Of a DNA stretch of 11,300 nucleotides, positions 1-5,920 are shown piece after piece. Under the pieces are notes generated by a model, which had not been told where the DNA came from, did not search any database, and worked only from the letters and a program-made list of their open reading frames with translations. The stretch comes from Micromonosporaceae bacterium. Lineage in GTDB: Bacteria; Actinomycetota; Actinomycetes; Mycobacteriales; Micromonosporaceae. The stretch covers positions 1 through 11,300 of the forward strand of contig JADGHA010000098.1 of assembly GCA_019689695.1 (NCBI GenBank), written 5' to 3'. Position 1 is the first letter of the stretch. Each line of letters starts with the position of its first letter. The position numbers were made by a program, and so were the translations under genes.

Positions 1-2
1 TG

Positions 3-242
3 GCCGAGGATGCCGGCCTGCGCCTGCGCGAAGACCTGGATCTGACCCCGTACCTGCGACTGGGCCGGCCACGCGACCGTCTGATCGATGTGGTGGTGGG
101 TGCCGCAGGTGTGCTGCCCCACCTTCGCGATCGCCTGGTCAACAGGGCGTTCTGGGCCACCATCATCGGCGGCTCGGCGCTGCAGCGAGGGCTGTCGCGG
201 CGCTGGCTCGAGTACCGCCTGCTGGTGCTGGAGCGGCGGTAA
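3..242 (+). CDS. C-terminal fragment of probable class I SAM-dependent methyltransferase
   Basis: A reading frame open from the window edge ends at TAA (240-242) and gives about 79 C-terminal residues. The fragment contains DLTPYLRLGRPRDR, then a helical stretch, then GGSALQRGLSRRWLEYRLLV near the end. This combination (a Pro-Arg-Asp segment, then a GG-ALQ motif and a WLEYR-LV-LER strand) resembles the tail of actinobacterial class I methyltransferases, in which the last beta strands cap the Rossmann core. The SAM-binding motifs would lie upstream of the window, so neither cofactor nor substrate can be confirmed. A hairpin follows 7 bp after the stop. Another cofactor-dependent enzyme with a similar tail is possible; the family call is a recognition-level guess. 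Confidence 0.45.
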   Translation, partial: AEDAGLRLREDLDLTPYLRLGRPRDRLIDVVVGAAGVLPHLRDRLVNRAFWATIIGGSALQRGLSRRWLEYRLLVLERR

Positions 243-249
243 GCGATCC

Positions 250-270
250 CGGTCCGGGCTAGTCGGACCG
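250..270 (+). terminator. Stem-loop downstream of the methyltransferase fragment
   Basis: CGGTCCG (250-256) pairs perfectly with CGGACCG (264-270) across a 7-nt loop, starting 7 bp after the upstream stop codon. There is no T-tract, as is usual for actinobacterial terminator-like hairpins. It also overlaps the expected -35 area of the next promoter, so it could equally be an operator dyad. Confidence 0.4.
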
Positions 271-286
271 CACGGAATCCTGACGG

Positions 287-292
287 TAGGGT
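287..292 (+). promoter_or_regulatory. -10 element TAGGGT of the DinB/DUF664 gene (leaderless)
   Basis: TAGGGT fits the actinobacterial TANNNT -10 consensus and ends 8 bp before ATG 301, so transcription should begin at or next to the start codon. No Shine-Dalgarno sequence precedes this ATG. No clear -35 is visible. Confidence 0.6.
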
Positions 293-300
293 TTGCGGCT

Positions 301-867
301 ATGTCGACCGAGCATCCCGCCAGGAGCTTCGCCTGGCGCAACATGTTCGTCCACCCGGACGAGGACCCGCGCTCCGACGGCGGATTCGACGACGAGCGGA
401 CGCTGCTCGTCCAGTACCTGCGTGACCATCGCCTGACGCTGGAACTGAAGTGCGCCGACCTCGATGCCGAGGCCCTGGCCCGCCGCGCCGTTCCGCCGTC
501 CAACCTGTCGCTGCTCGGGCTGGTGCGCCACATGGCCGAGGTGGAGCGCTCCTGGTTCCGGCGCCGGATGGCCAACCAGGACGTGCCCCGGCTCTACCAG
601 ACCGAGGCCGACCCGGACGGTGACTTCAACGGCGCGGTGGCCGACCCGCAGGTCGTCGCCGAGGCGTGGGAGACCTGGCGGGCGGAGGTCGCGTTCGCGG
701 AAAAGTTCGTGGCCGAGGCGCCCGACCTCTCCGTCAAGGGGCGGCGCAGGGACGGCAGGGAGATCTCGCTGCGCGAACTGCTGGTGCACATGATCGAGGA
801 GTACGCCAGGCACAACGGCCACGCCGACCTGCTCCGCGAGCGGATCGACGGCCGCGTCGGAGTGTAG
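301..867 (+). CDS. DinB family (DUF664) protein
   Basis: 188-residue cytoplasmic protein of the DinB/YfiT four-helix-bundle superfamily (DUF664 type), unrelated to DNA polymerase IV despite the name. Members usually bind a divalent metal; some use thiol cofactors such as mycothiol. The helix containing LLGLVRHMAEVERSWFRRR (about 71-89) supplies H77. The C-terminal helix HMIEEYARHNGHADLLRE (163-180) supplies E167 and H171, an E-xxx-H spacing like that of mycothiol-dependent maleylpyruvate isomerase, so an H77/E167/H171 metal site is plausible. The frame is open further upstream, but ATG 301 is chosen because TAGGGT lies 8 bp before it and the family homology begins after it; an internal ATG at 343 is the alternative. 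Monocistronic, with a hairpin at its stop. Substrate unknown. Confidence 0.85.
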   Translation: MSTEHPARSFAWRNMFVHPDEDPRSDGGFDDERTLLVQYLRDHRLTLELKCADLDAEALARRAVPPSNLSLLGLVRHMAEVERSWFRRRMANQDVPRLYQTEADPDGDFNGAVADPQVVAEAWETWRAEVAFAEKFVAEAPDLSVKGRRRDGREISLRELLVHMIEEYARHNGHADLLRERIDGRVGV

Positions 868-893
868 GTCCCCCGGCGGGGTGCGCCGGGACC
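867..893 (+). terminator. Terminator-like hairpin between convergent genes
   Basis: GGTCCCCCGGCG (867-878) pairs with CGCCGGGACC (884-893) across a 5-nt loop, with a two-base C bulge. It starts on the last base of the DUF664 stop codon and lies between convergent genes, so it may terminate transcription from both sides. No T-tract. Confidence 0.5.
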
Positions 894-928
894 GGGACGC
901 CGCTGGTGACCTGGTCGGTTGCGCCGGG

Positions 929-1786
929 TCAGCCGGGCTGGCCGAACCACGGGTTGCCGACGCGGGCGAAGTACCGGTCGGCGATGTGGTTGAGGATGCG
1001 CCGGGCGTCCCGGAACCGGTCCGCCACCTCCGACACCACCGCCATCTGCCGGGTGATCACCGGCGCCAGGTCGGCCGCCCGCCGGTACCAGCGCTGCCCC
1101 AGGTGCTCCAACAGCTGGATCGGTGGCGTGGCGGCCAGGCCCGACTCGTCGGGCGAGAGCCCGGCGGCGCGCATCAGCCGGGCCGCGTCGAACGGCCCGA
1201 GCGCGTGCTGCTGGGCGTAGTCGGGGAAGACCCCGGTCAGGAACAGCGACACGTCGCCCAGCCGGCGGTAGACGCCGGGCCGGTGCGCCGCCGGCACCTG
1301 CTCGGCGTACTGCGCCAGCCGCACCGGGTCGAGCTCGCTGTACCGCTGCGAGCGCCACCCGCGGGCGGTCCGGGTCCAGTAGCGGCCGCTGGCCACCCGG
1401 ACGAACGAGGTCAGCAGCTCGGCCAGGAACAGCCGGCGCGCCGGCTCGGTCAGGAAGTCGCGCAGCCGCGGGGTGTCGAAGACGGGCACCTGCTGACGCG
1501 GCGCGGAGCGCTCGGCCACGTACGGCGCGGCGCCGATCTCCCGCGCTGCCTGGGCCACCGCGACCACGAACGCGAAGAAGGGTGAGATGCGTACCAGCGG
1601 CTCCTGGCCGCGGCCGTACACCCGGTCGAAGAGTTCAGGCCGGTCGAGCAGCTGGAGCACCGCGCCCGGCCGCCCGCGCAGCTCGCCGGCGCGTCCGCTG
1701 TCCATCCCCGCCGAGGCGGCCAGCACCCGCAGGTCCTCGTCCGTGAGGTGCTCCAGGTAGCCCCGGCCCGCGTCCGAAGGATCCAT
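929..1786 (-). CDS. Conserved hypothetical protein, all-helical
   Basis: 285 residues with no signal peptide, membrane segment or catalytic signature that I recognise. It appears soluble and largely alpha-helical. It begins with a short acidic helix (GYLEHLTDEDLRVLAA, about 9-24), then a hydrophobic stretch RISPFFAFVVAVAQAAREIG (about 66-85), and ends with amphipathic helices rich in Arg and Asp (SEVADRFRDARRILNHIADRYF). It resembles proteins annotated only as hypothetical in actinomycetes; I assign no function. ATG 1786 is supported by TAGATT ending 6 bp upstream, implying a leaderless mRNA. It is divergent from the mannosyltransferase gene, with 68 bp between start codons, and convergent with the DUF664 gene. 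Coding potential is good: codon bias matches the neighbours and it has its own promoter. Confidence 0.8.
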   Translation of the reverse strand: MDPSDAGRGYLEHLTDEDLRVLAASAGMDSGRAGELRGRPGAVLQLLDRPELFDRVYGRGQEPLVRISPFFAFVVAVAQAAREIGAAPYVAERSAPRQQVPVFDTPRLRDFLTEPARRLFLAELLTSFVRVASGRYWTRTARGWRSQRYSELDPVRLAQYAEQVPAAHRPGVYRRLGDVSLFLTGVFPDYAQQHALGPFDAARLMRAAGLSPDESGLAATPPIQLLEHLGQRWYRRAADLAPVITRQMAVVSEVADRFRDARRILNHIADRYFARVGNPWFGQPG

Positions 1787-1792
1787 TCCTCA

Positions 1793-1798
1793 AATCTA
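1793..1798 (-). promoter_or_regulatory. -10 element TAGATT for the conserved hypothetical gene (leaderless)
   Basis: Read on the minus strand, TAGATT is followed by 6 nt (TGAGGA) and ATG 1786. The GAGGA directly abuts the ATG, too close for a ribosome binding site, so a leaderless start is preferred. Confidence 0.6.
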
Positions 1799-1841
1799 TG
1801 CCGCGGACCGCGGTCGGGACCGGTGCCGCAGGTGCAGGCCT

Positions 1842-1847
1842 TATATT
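1842..1847 (+). promoter_or_regulatory. -10 element TATATT for the mannosyltransferase gene (leaderless)
   Basis: TATATT is followed by 7 nt and ATG 1855. It is the most AT-rich hexamer in the intergenic region and lies about 44 bp from the oppositely oriented -10 at 1793-1798, giving a back-to-back promoter pair. Confidence 0.65.
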
Positions 1848-1854
1848 CACGACC

Positions 1855-3054
1855 ATGACAGAGGTCGCCACCGAGCGTACGGTCGAGACGCCGCCCGAGG
1901 CGGCCCAGCCTCCCCCCGCCGGCCGGTGGCGGCCGTCGTTGCTCGCCGCGCTCTGGACCTGGCTCGCGGCGCTGCTCATGTACTGCCTGGTCACCGCCGT
2001 GTCGTGGCTGCCGTTCGGCGACCCGCCGCCGCTGGACCGGGCGTACGAGTCGTGGCACCGCTGGGACACCACCTGGTACGTGATCATCGCCGATCTCGGC
2101 TACGGGTTCGACAAGCGCAGCGCCGCCTTCTTCCCGCTCTACCCGATGCTGGTCCGCGGGGTGGACCAGGTGCTGCCCCGCGGCGCCTTCGAGGCCGCGC
2201 TGGTGGTGTCCGTGCTGACCTGCTACGCGGCATTGGTCATGATGCACCGGCTGGCCGCCAGCATCCTCGGCGAGGACCCGGCCCGGCGGACGATCTTCTA
2301 CCTGCTCGCCTTCCCCACCGGCTTCTACCTGGCCGCCGCGTACAACGAGTCGCTGTTCATCGCGCTCGCGGCGGGGTCGCTGTACGCCATGCGGCGTCGA
2401 CAGTGGTGGGTCGCCGGCCTCCTCGGCGGGTTCGCCAGCGCCACCCGGCTCGCCGGGGTTCTGCTCGGCCTGGCGTTCGGGTACGAGTACCTGCGCCAGC
2501 GGGGTTTCTCGCCGCGGCGGATCCGGCTGGACGCGCTCGCCGTCGCGCTGGTGCCGGTCGGCCTGCTGCTCTACGTGCTGTACTGCTGGCGGGCGTTCGG
2601 GCAGCCGCTGTACTTCCTGCGGATGCAGGAGAACTGGTTCCGGTCCGGGTTCCAGCCGCCGTGGACCACAATTGTCGAGGTGATGCGGATGGTCGCCCAC
2701 ACCCACCCGCTGCTCGGCCCGACCTCGGTCCGCAACATCATCAACCTGACCACGGCGCTGGCCGTGCTGGCCATGCTGCTGGTGAGCCTGGACCGGGAGT
2801 GGGGGCTGGGCCCGCACCACGCCTACCTGGCAGTCTTCTCCGCCGGCGTGATCCTGCTGCCACTGGTCAACCCGATCGACTCGGACTACCCGCTCAGCTC
2901 GATGTGGCGCTTCGCGCTGGAGTGCGTGCCGGTCTGGCTGCTGCTGGCCAAGTTCGGCGCCAACCGGCAGTTCGACCGGGTGTACACGATGAGCGCGCTG
3001 GCCGTGCAGGGCGTGATGATCCTGACGTTCGTACAGAACCAGTTCGTGGCCTGA
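1855..3054 (+). CDS. Polytopic GT-C mannosyltransferase, PIG-V/Gpi18-like
   Basis: 399-residue integral membrane protein related to PIG-V (GPI mannosyltransferase 2; COG5542 Gpi18-like). In actinobacteria these are thought to transfer mannose from polyprenyl-phosphate-mannose to lipid or protein acceptors on the outer face of the membrane. After a cytosolic Pro-rich tail (1-25) comes the first membrane helix (about 28-50), then the extracytoplasmic loop with HRWDTTWY (68-75). D71 is the likely catalytic Asp typical of GT-C enzymes. Further signatures are AFFPLYPMLVR (91-101), FPTGFYLAAAYNESLF (153-168) and SATRLAG (195-201). About eight or more membrane segments can be read. ATG 1855 is preferred over an in-frame ATG at 1798 because TATATT lies 7 bp upstream; the residues coded before 1855 overlap the promoters. 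The acceptor is unknown. Confidence 0.82.
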   Translation: MTEVATERTVETPPEAAQPPPAGRWRPSLLAALWTWLAALLMYCLVTAVSWLPFGDPPPLDRAYESWHRWDTTWYVIIADLGYGFDKRSAAFFPLYPMLVRGVDQVLPRGAFEAALVVSVLTCYAALVMMHRLAASILGEDPARRTIFYLLAFPTGFYLAAAYNESLFIALAAGSLYAMRRRQWWVAGLLGGFASATRLAGVLLGLAFGYEYLRQRGFSPRRIRLDALAVALVPVGLLLYVLYCWRAFGQPLYFLRMQENWFRSGFQPPWTTIVEVMRMVAHTHPLLGPTSVRNIINLTTALAVLAMLLVSLDREWGLGPHHAYLAVFSAGVILLPLVNPIDSDYPLSSMWRFALECVPVWLLLAKFGANRQFDRVYTMSALAVQGVMILTFVQNQFVA

Positions 3055-3080
3055 CCCGCCGTCCTCGTGCACCGGGCGGG
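3055..3080 (+). terminator. Weak stem-loop after the mannosyltransferase gene
   Basis: CCCGCC (3055-3060), directly after the stop, can pair with GGCGGG (3075-3080) over a 14-nt loop. The short stem and long loop make this a weak terminator candidate. Confidence 0.25.
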
Positions 3081-3091
3081 CGGGGCGGCGC

Positions 3092-3097
3092 TAGTCT
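3092..3097 (+). promoter_or_regulatory. -10 element TAGTCT of the ROK transcription unit
   Basis: TAGTCT matches TANNNT. A start site 6-8 bp downstream (about 3104) would fall just upstream of the GTG at 3108 that opens a short leader ORF, and 35 nt upstream of the ROK ATG. No other good -10 is seen between 3055 and 3139. Confidence 0.5.
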
Positions 3098-3107
3098 CTG
3101 GGCAGTC

Positions 3108-3143
3108 GTGATCCGGAACGTGGAGGAACCTGAGCGCAGATGA
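3108..3143 (+). CDS. 11-codon upstream ORF overlapping the ROK start
   Basis: GTG 3108 opens a frame encoding V-I-R-N-V-E-E-P-E-R-R and ending at TGA 3141-3143. That stop overlaps the ROK ATG (3140-3142) as ATGA, the classic translational-coupling arrangement. The mini-ORF begins about 4 nt after the predicted transcript start, so it could be read almost leaderlessly. Its codons 5-7 carry GTGGAGGAA, which doubles as the ROK Shine-Dalgarno sequence (GGAGGA, 3122-3127, 12 nt from the ATG, slightly long). Ribosomes finishing the mini-ORF could reinitiate at the ROK ATG. Such leaderless small ORFs are known in mycobacteria; whether this one is translated is inference. Confidence 0.4.
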   Translation: MIRNVEEPERR

Positions 3144-4180
3144 GTAAGCAGGCGGCCGTCGTCGGCCTCGACGTGGGCGGGACCGCCACCAACGCCACCG
3201 TGCTGGACGGCACCGGGCGGTTCCTGGTCGACCGTCTGGTGGAGACGCCCAGCTGCGTGCTGGACGGGCCGGACGCGGCGATCGACGCCCTGCTGCGGGC
3301 GATGGACCACGTGCTGGAGCTGACCGGCACGCCGGCCGCGTCGGTGGTGGCGGTCGGACTGGACACGCCGGGGCCGGCGAGCGCGGACGGGGTCATCTCC
3401 TCCAAGGGCGCGACCAACTTCTCCCAGCCGGCCTGGCGCGGGTTCGACTTCCGCGGCGCGCTGGAGGCGCGACTGTCGCTGCCGGTGGTCTACAACAACG
3501 ACGGCAACGCCGCCGCGCTCTACGCCCACCACGTCCACTTCGGAGCGCAGGCCGAGGAGCACTCGTCGGTCTCGGCGATCGTCGGCACCGGGCTCGGGGG
3601 CGGCGTGATCGAGGCCGGCCAGGTGGTCCGCGGGGCCGCCGGTATGGCCGGCGAGCTGGGCCACGTGCACATCCCGATGCACGGCCTGCTCGCCGACGGG
3701 CAGCCGGTGCCCGAGTGCAACTGCGGGTTCACCGGTGACGTGGAGAGTGTCGCGTCACTGACCGGGATCGAGAAAAACCTGCTGCCGTACTGGCTGACCC
3801 GCTTCCCCGGCCACGAGCTGGCCGAGGTCGGCTCGATGCGGCAGGCCGCGAGACTGGTCCGGGGGTACGGCGAGAAGGGCGACCCGCTGGCCCTGAAGAT
3901 CTTCGAGCAGCAGGCGATGGCACTGGGCCGGCTGTTCACCATCGCGGCCAACTTCACCGACCCGAGCGTGTACTTCCTCGGCGGCGGCGTGGTCGAGGCG
4001 GCCCCGCACTTCCGTGAGTGGTTCCTGGCCCAGGTGCGCCAGCACACCGCGCTGCGCGAGGAGCAGGCGAAGCTGGCCAGCTTCGTGCTCGTGCCCAAGC
4101 TGGACATGGCCGGCGCCCGGGGCGCGGCGATCGCCGCGATGCAGAAGTACCACCCGGTAAATTACATCCATCGGGACTGA
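3140..4180 (+). CDS. ROK family sugar kinase (glucokinase-like)
   Basis: 346-residue ROK-family protein, probably an ATP-dependent hexose or amino-sugar kinase of the cytoplasm. It has the ATP phosphate-binding motif DVGGT (11-15), the catalytic-base motif NNDGNAAA (119-126, D121), the GTGLGGG nucleotide motif (about residues 150-156), and the ROK hexose-binding motif GELGHVHI (171-178, E172 and H175). The ROK zinc site, usually CxCGxxGC, is CNCGFTGD (193-200) here: the first two Cys are kept and the third position is Asp. No DNA-binding helix-turn-helix precedes the kinase core, so it is an enzyme-type ROK rather than a NagC/XylR-type repressor. At 346 residues it is somewhat longer than the usual 300-320, with an insertion at about 205-240. 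Start chosen from GGAGGA and the coupled mini-ORF. Substrate not determinable. Confidence 0.88.
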   Translation: MSKQAAVVGLDVGGTATNATVLDGTGRFLVDRLVETPSCVLDGPDAAIDALLRAMDHVLELTGTPAASVVAVGLDTPGPASADGVISSKGATNFSQPAWRGFDFRGALEARLSLPVVYNNDGNAAALYAHHVHFGAQAEEHSSVSAIVGTGLGGGVIEAGQVVRGAAGMAGELGHVHIPMHGLLADGQPVPECNCGFTGDVESVASLTGIEKNLLPYWLTRFPGHELAEVGSMRQAARLVRGYGEKGDPLALKIFEQQAMALGRLFTIAANFTDPSVYFLGGGVVEAAPHFREWFLAQVRQHTALREEQAKLASFVLVPKLDMAGARGAAIAAMQKYHPVNYIHRD

Positions 4181-4187
4181 TAGAGCG

Positions 4188-4199
4188 CGGGCCGGCCCG
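4188..4199 (+). promoter_or_regulatory. 12-bp perfect palindrome in the PaaX promoter spacer
   Basis: CGGGCCGGCCCG reads identically on both strands and sits directly against the TAGAAT -10 element, in the spacer of the promoter for a regulator gene. It is a candidate autoregulatory operator, although GC-only palindromes are frequent by chance in this base composition. Confidence 0.3.
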
Positions 4200-4205
4200 T
4201 AGAAT
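4200..4205 (+). promoter_or_regulatory. -10 element TAGAAT of the PaaX-family gene (leaderless)
   Basis: TAGAAT is followed by 6 nt and GTG 4212. The predicted transcript start coincides with the start codon, and no ribosome binding site is present. Confidence 0.65.
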
Positions 4206-4211
4206 CGCAGC

Positions 4212-5156
4212 GTGCCGGGGTCGCTACAGAATCGGGCCGGGCGCCCGGGCGGAGGGGACAGCGACAGCGACGTCGACCTGCCCCGGACGCAGGCCGGCGC
4301 AAACCCGCAGCATCTGCTGCTGACGCTGCTCGGCGACTACTGGTACGGCCGCGACGCGCCGCTGCCGTCGGCCGCGCTGGTGGACCTCCTGGCCGAGTTC
4401 TCGGTCAGCGGGGTGAGCGCCCGGGCGGCGCTGAGCCGGCTGGCCCGCCGCGGCCTGCTGGTGCTGTCCCGGAGCGGCCGGCGCACCTACTACGCACTCA
4501 GCCCGCGTGCCGCCGAGGTTCTCACCGAAGGCACCCGCCACATCCTGTCCTTCGGCTCGACCGAGACGCCGTGGTGGGGCCGGTGGACGGTGGCCGTGTT
4601 CTCCATCCCCGAAGGCCGGCGGGATCTGCGGCACTTGTTGCGCACCCGGCTGCGCTCGCTGGGCCTGGCATCGCTCTACGACGGAGTGTGGATCTCCCCG
4701 CACGACCGGGTCGAGCAGGTGAGCGTGGTGCTCAAGGAGCTGGGCGTGAGCAGCGCCACCGTGATGGCCGGCGAGATCGGCCCGGACAGCCCGCCCGGCG
4801 GGGACCCGCTGCGGGCGTGGGACCTGGCCGAGCTGCGCCGCCGGTACGACGAGCTGGTCCGCGACTACGCCGGCCTGCGGGCGCGGTGCCGGGCCGGCCG
4901 GATCAGCGCCGCCGAGGCGCTGGTGACCCGGACCGCACTGATGGCCGCCTGGCGCACCTTCCCCGGCCTCGACCCGGACCTGCCCCCGGAACTGCTGCCC
5001 GGGGACTGGCCGCGGGCCCGCGCCCGGCAGACCTTTGTCGAGCTGTACGACGGGCTGGCCGCGCTCGCCGAGTCGCGGGTCCGCGAGATCCTCGCCGGCC
5101 ACGGGCCCGACCTGGCCCCGCTGGTGCGCAGCCACGGCACCCGGTTCGCCGGCTGA
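4212..5156 (+). CDS. PaaX family transcriptional regulator
   Basis: 314-residue DNA-binding regulator of the PaaX family, whose founder represses phenylacetate catabolism and responds to phenylacetyl-CoA. After a variable polar tail (1-31), a winged helix-turn-helix spans about 32-98 (QHLLLTLLGDYW, then VSARAALSRLARRGLLVLSRSGRRTYYALS). The central PaaX domain spans about 120-200 (TPWWGRWTVAVFSIPEGRRDLRH..., LYDGVWISPHD at 155-165). The C-terminal helical domain follows (about 205-305, LRRRYDELVRDY, AAWRTFPGLDPDLPPELLPGDWP). All three family regions are intact. No paa catabolic genes lie nearby, so it is probably a stand-alone regulator with another ligand or distant targets. GTG 4212 is set by TAGAAT 6 bp upstream. 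The adjacent palindrome suggests autoregulation. The stop is 2 bp from the convergent NRDE gene's stop. Confidence 0.92.
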   Translation: MPGSLQNRAGRPGGGDSDSDVDLPRTQAGANPQHLLLTLLGDYWYGRDAPLPSAALVDLLAEFSVSGVSARAALSRLARRGLLVLSRSGRRTYYALSPRAAEVLTEGTRHILSFGSTETPWWGRWTVAVFSIPEGRRDLRHLLRTRLRSLGLASLYDGVWISPHDRVEQVSVVLKELGVSSATVMAGEIGPDSPPGGDPLRAWDLAELRRRYDELVRDYAGLRARCRAGRISAAEALVTRTALMAAWRTFPGLDPDLPPELLPGDWPRARARQTFVELYDGLAALAESRVREILAGHGPDLAPLVRSHGTRFAG

Positions 5157-5158
5157 CC

Positions 5159-5890
5159 TTACGACAGGTCCACCTCGCGCCAGGCCGCCGACGGGCCGGG
5201 CTCGGCGGTGAAGTCGTACCGGATGGCATGCCGCCCCAGCGCGACCAGGGTGGCCGACGTCGAGCCGAAGGTGCGCTCGCCGACCGGCCGCCGCACCAGC
5301 AGGGCCGCCGGGTCGGTCGGGTCGAGACCGTCGCCGGCGAGCAGGCGCAGCCAGTCGCCCCAGGCCCGCTGCGGCGGCAGCCCCGGGCGCGGGTCCGGAT
5401 CGGTGGCGGCACGCAGCAGCGGCAGGAAGTGCGGCACCAGCGGATCGGCGTCGGCGTCGACACCGGCGTTCACGATGATGTGGTCGCCGGGATCCAGCTT
5501 CTGGTGCGCGACCTCGGTGCCGTCCCAGCTCCACACCTCCACCCGGTCCAAGCCGGCCCGCAGCAGGTGGAAGCGGTCGTAGCCGGCCGTCTCCGGCGGC
5601 CGGCCGGTGGTCAGCGCCGCCAGCGGCAGGCCACCGCGGCTGTGCCGTACGTCGGGCGGGATGTCCCGGGGTAGCCCGTTGAGCACGGCGGCCACGGCAT
5701 GTTCCCGCGGGTCGACCGCCAACCAGGTGCCGCCCGCGACCCGGTCCCGCCCGCCGATCAGGCGTCCGGCCGGGCCGTCCCAGTACCGGCCGGGCGGATC
5801 CCACGGCCGGTCGACGAACTCATCGCGGACCGCGGCCAGCAGCAGCGGCCACGCGGCATCGGGCGCGAACCGGAGCAGGACCGTACACAC
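5159..5890 (-). CDS. NRDE (TANGO2) family protein
   Basis: 243-residue protein of the NRDE/TANGO2 family. Eukaryotic TANGO2 has been linked to Golgi organisation and to metabolic or heme-related roles; bacterial members are uncharacterised. The N-terminus VCTVLLRF with Cys at position 2 matches the conserved start, where the Cys may become N-terminal after Met removal, as in Ntn-type hydrolases. The family signature region is LLAAVRDEFVDRPWDPP (17-33), in which the eponymous Asn of NRDE is Val21. GGRDRVAGGTWLAVD (46-60), VAAVLNG (66-72) and SRGGLPL (84-90) follow and are also characteristic. A much longer open frame continues upstream, but it runs antisense through the MazF-like gene. GTG 5890 is selected because family homology starts exactly there. 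A weak -10 (GACTGT) ends 5 bp upstream. Stop TAA. Function unknown. Confidence 0.83.
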   Translation of the reverse strand: MCTVLLRFAPDAAWPLLLAAVRDEFVDRPWDPPGRYWDGPAGRLIGGRDRVAGGTWLAVDPREHAVAAVLNGLPRDIPPDVRHSRGGLPLAALTTGRPPETAGYDRFHLLRAGLDRVEVWSWDGTEVAHQKLDPGDHIIVNAGVDADADPLVPHFLPLLRAATDPDPRPGLPPQRAWGDWLRLLAGDGLDPTDPAALLVRRPVGERTFGSTSATLVALGRHAIRYDFTAEPGPSAAWREVDLS

Positions 5891-5895
5891 ACCGG

Positions 5896-5901
5896 ACAGT
5901 C
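5896..5901 (-). promoter_or_regulatory. Weak -10 element GACTGT for the NRDE gene
   Basis: On the minus strand, GACTGT keeps the A at position 2 and the T at position 6 of TANNNT and ends 5 bp before GTG 5890. It lies inside the 30-bp gap shared with the oppositely oriented MazF-like promoter. Low certainty because the first T is missing. Confidence 0.3.
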
Positions 5902-5908
5902 TCGCCGG

Positions 5909-5914
5909 TAGGGT
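5909..5914 (+). promoter_or_regulatory. -10 element TAGGGT of the MazF-like gene (leaderless)
   Basis: TAGGGT followed by 6 nt and GTG 5921, the same arrangement as at other starts in this window. Its -35 position would fall on the start codon of the divergent NRDE gene. Confidence 0.6.
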
Positions 5915-5920
5915 GCCGCC

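Noticed and set aside
1450..3072. 540-residue open frame on the minus strand
   Set aside because: It runs antisense through the mannosyltransferase gene; its composition (His, Gln, Arg, Gly rich, no domains) is typical of a GC-rich shadow frame.
4224..5804. 526-residue open frame on the minus strand across the PaaX and NRDE genes
   Set aside because: Low-complexity Arg/Ala/Pro/Gly translation, antisense to the well-supported PaaX gene and out of frame with the NRDE gene.
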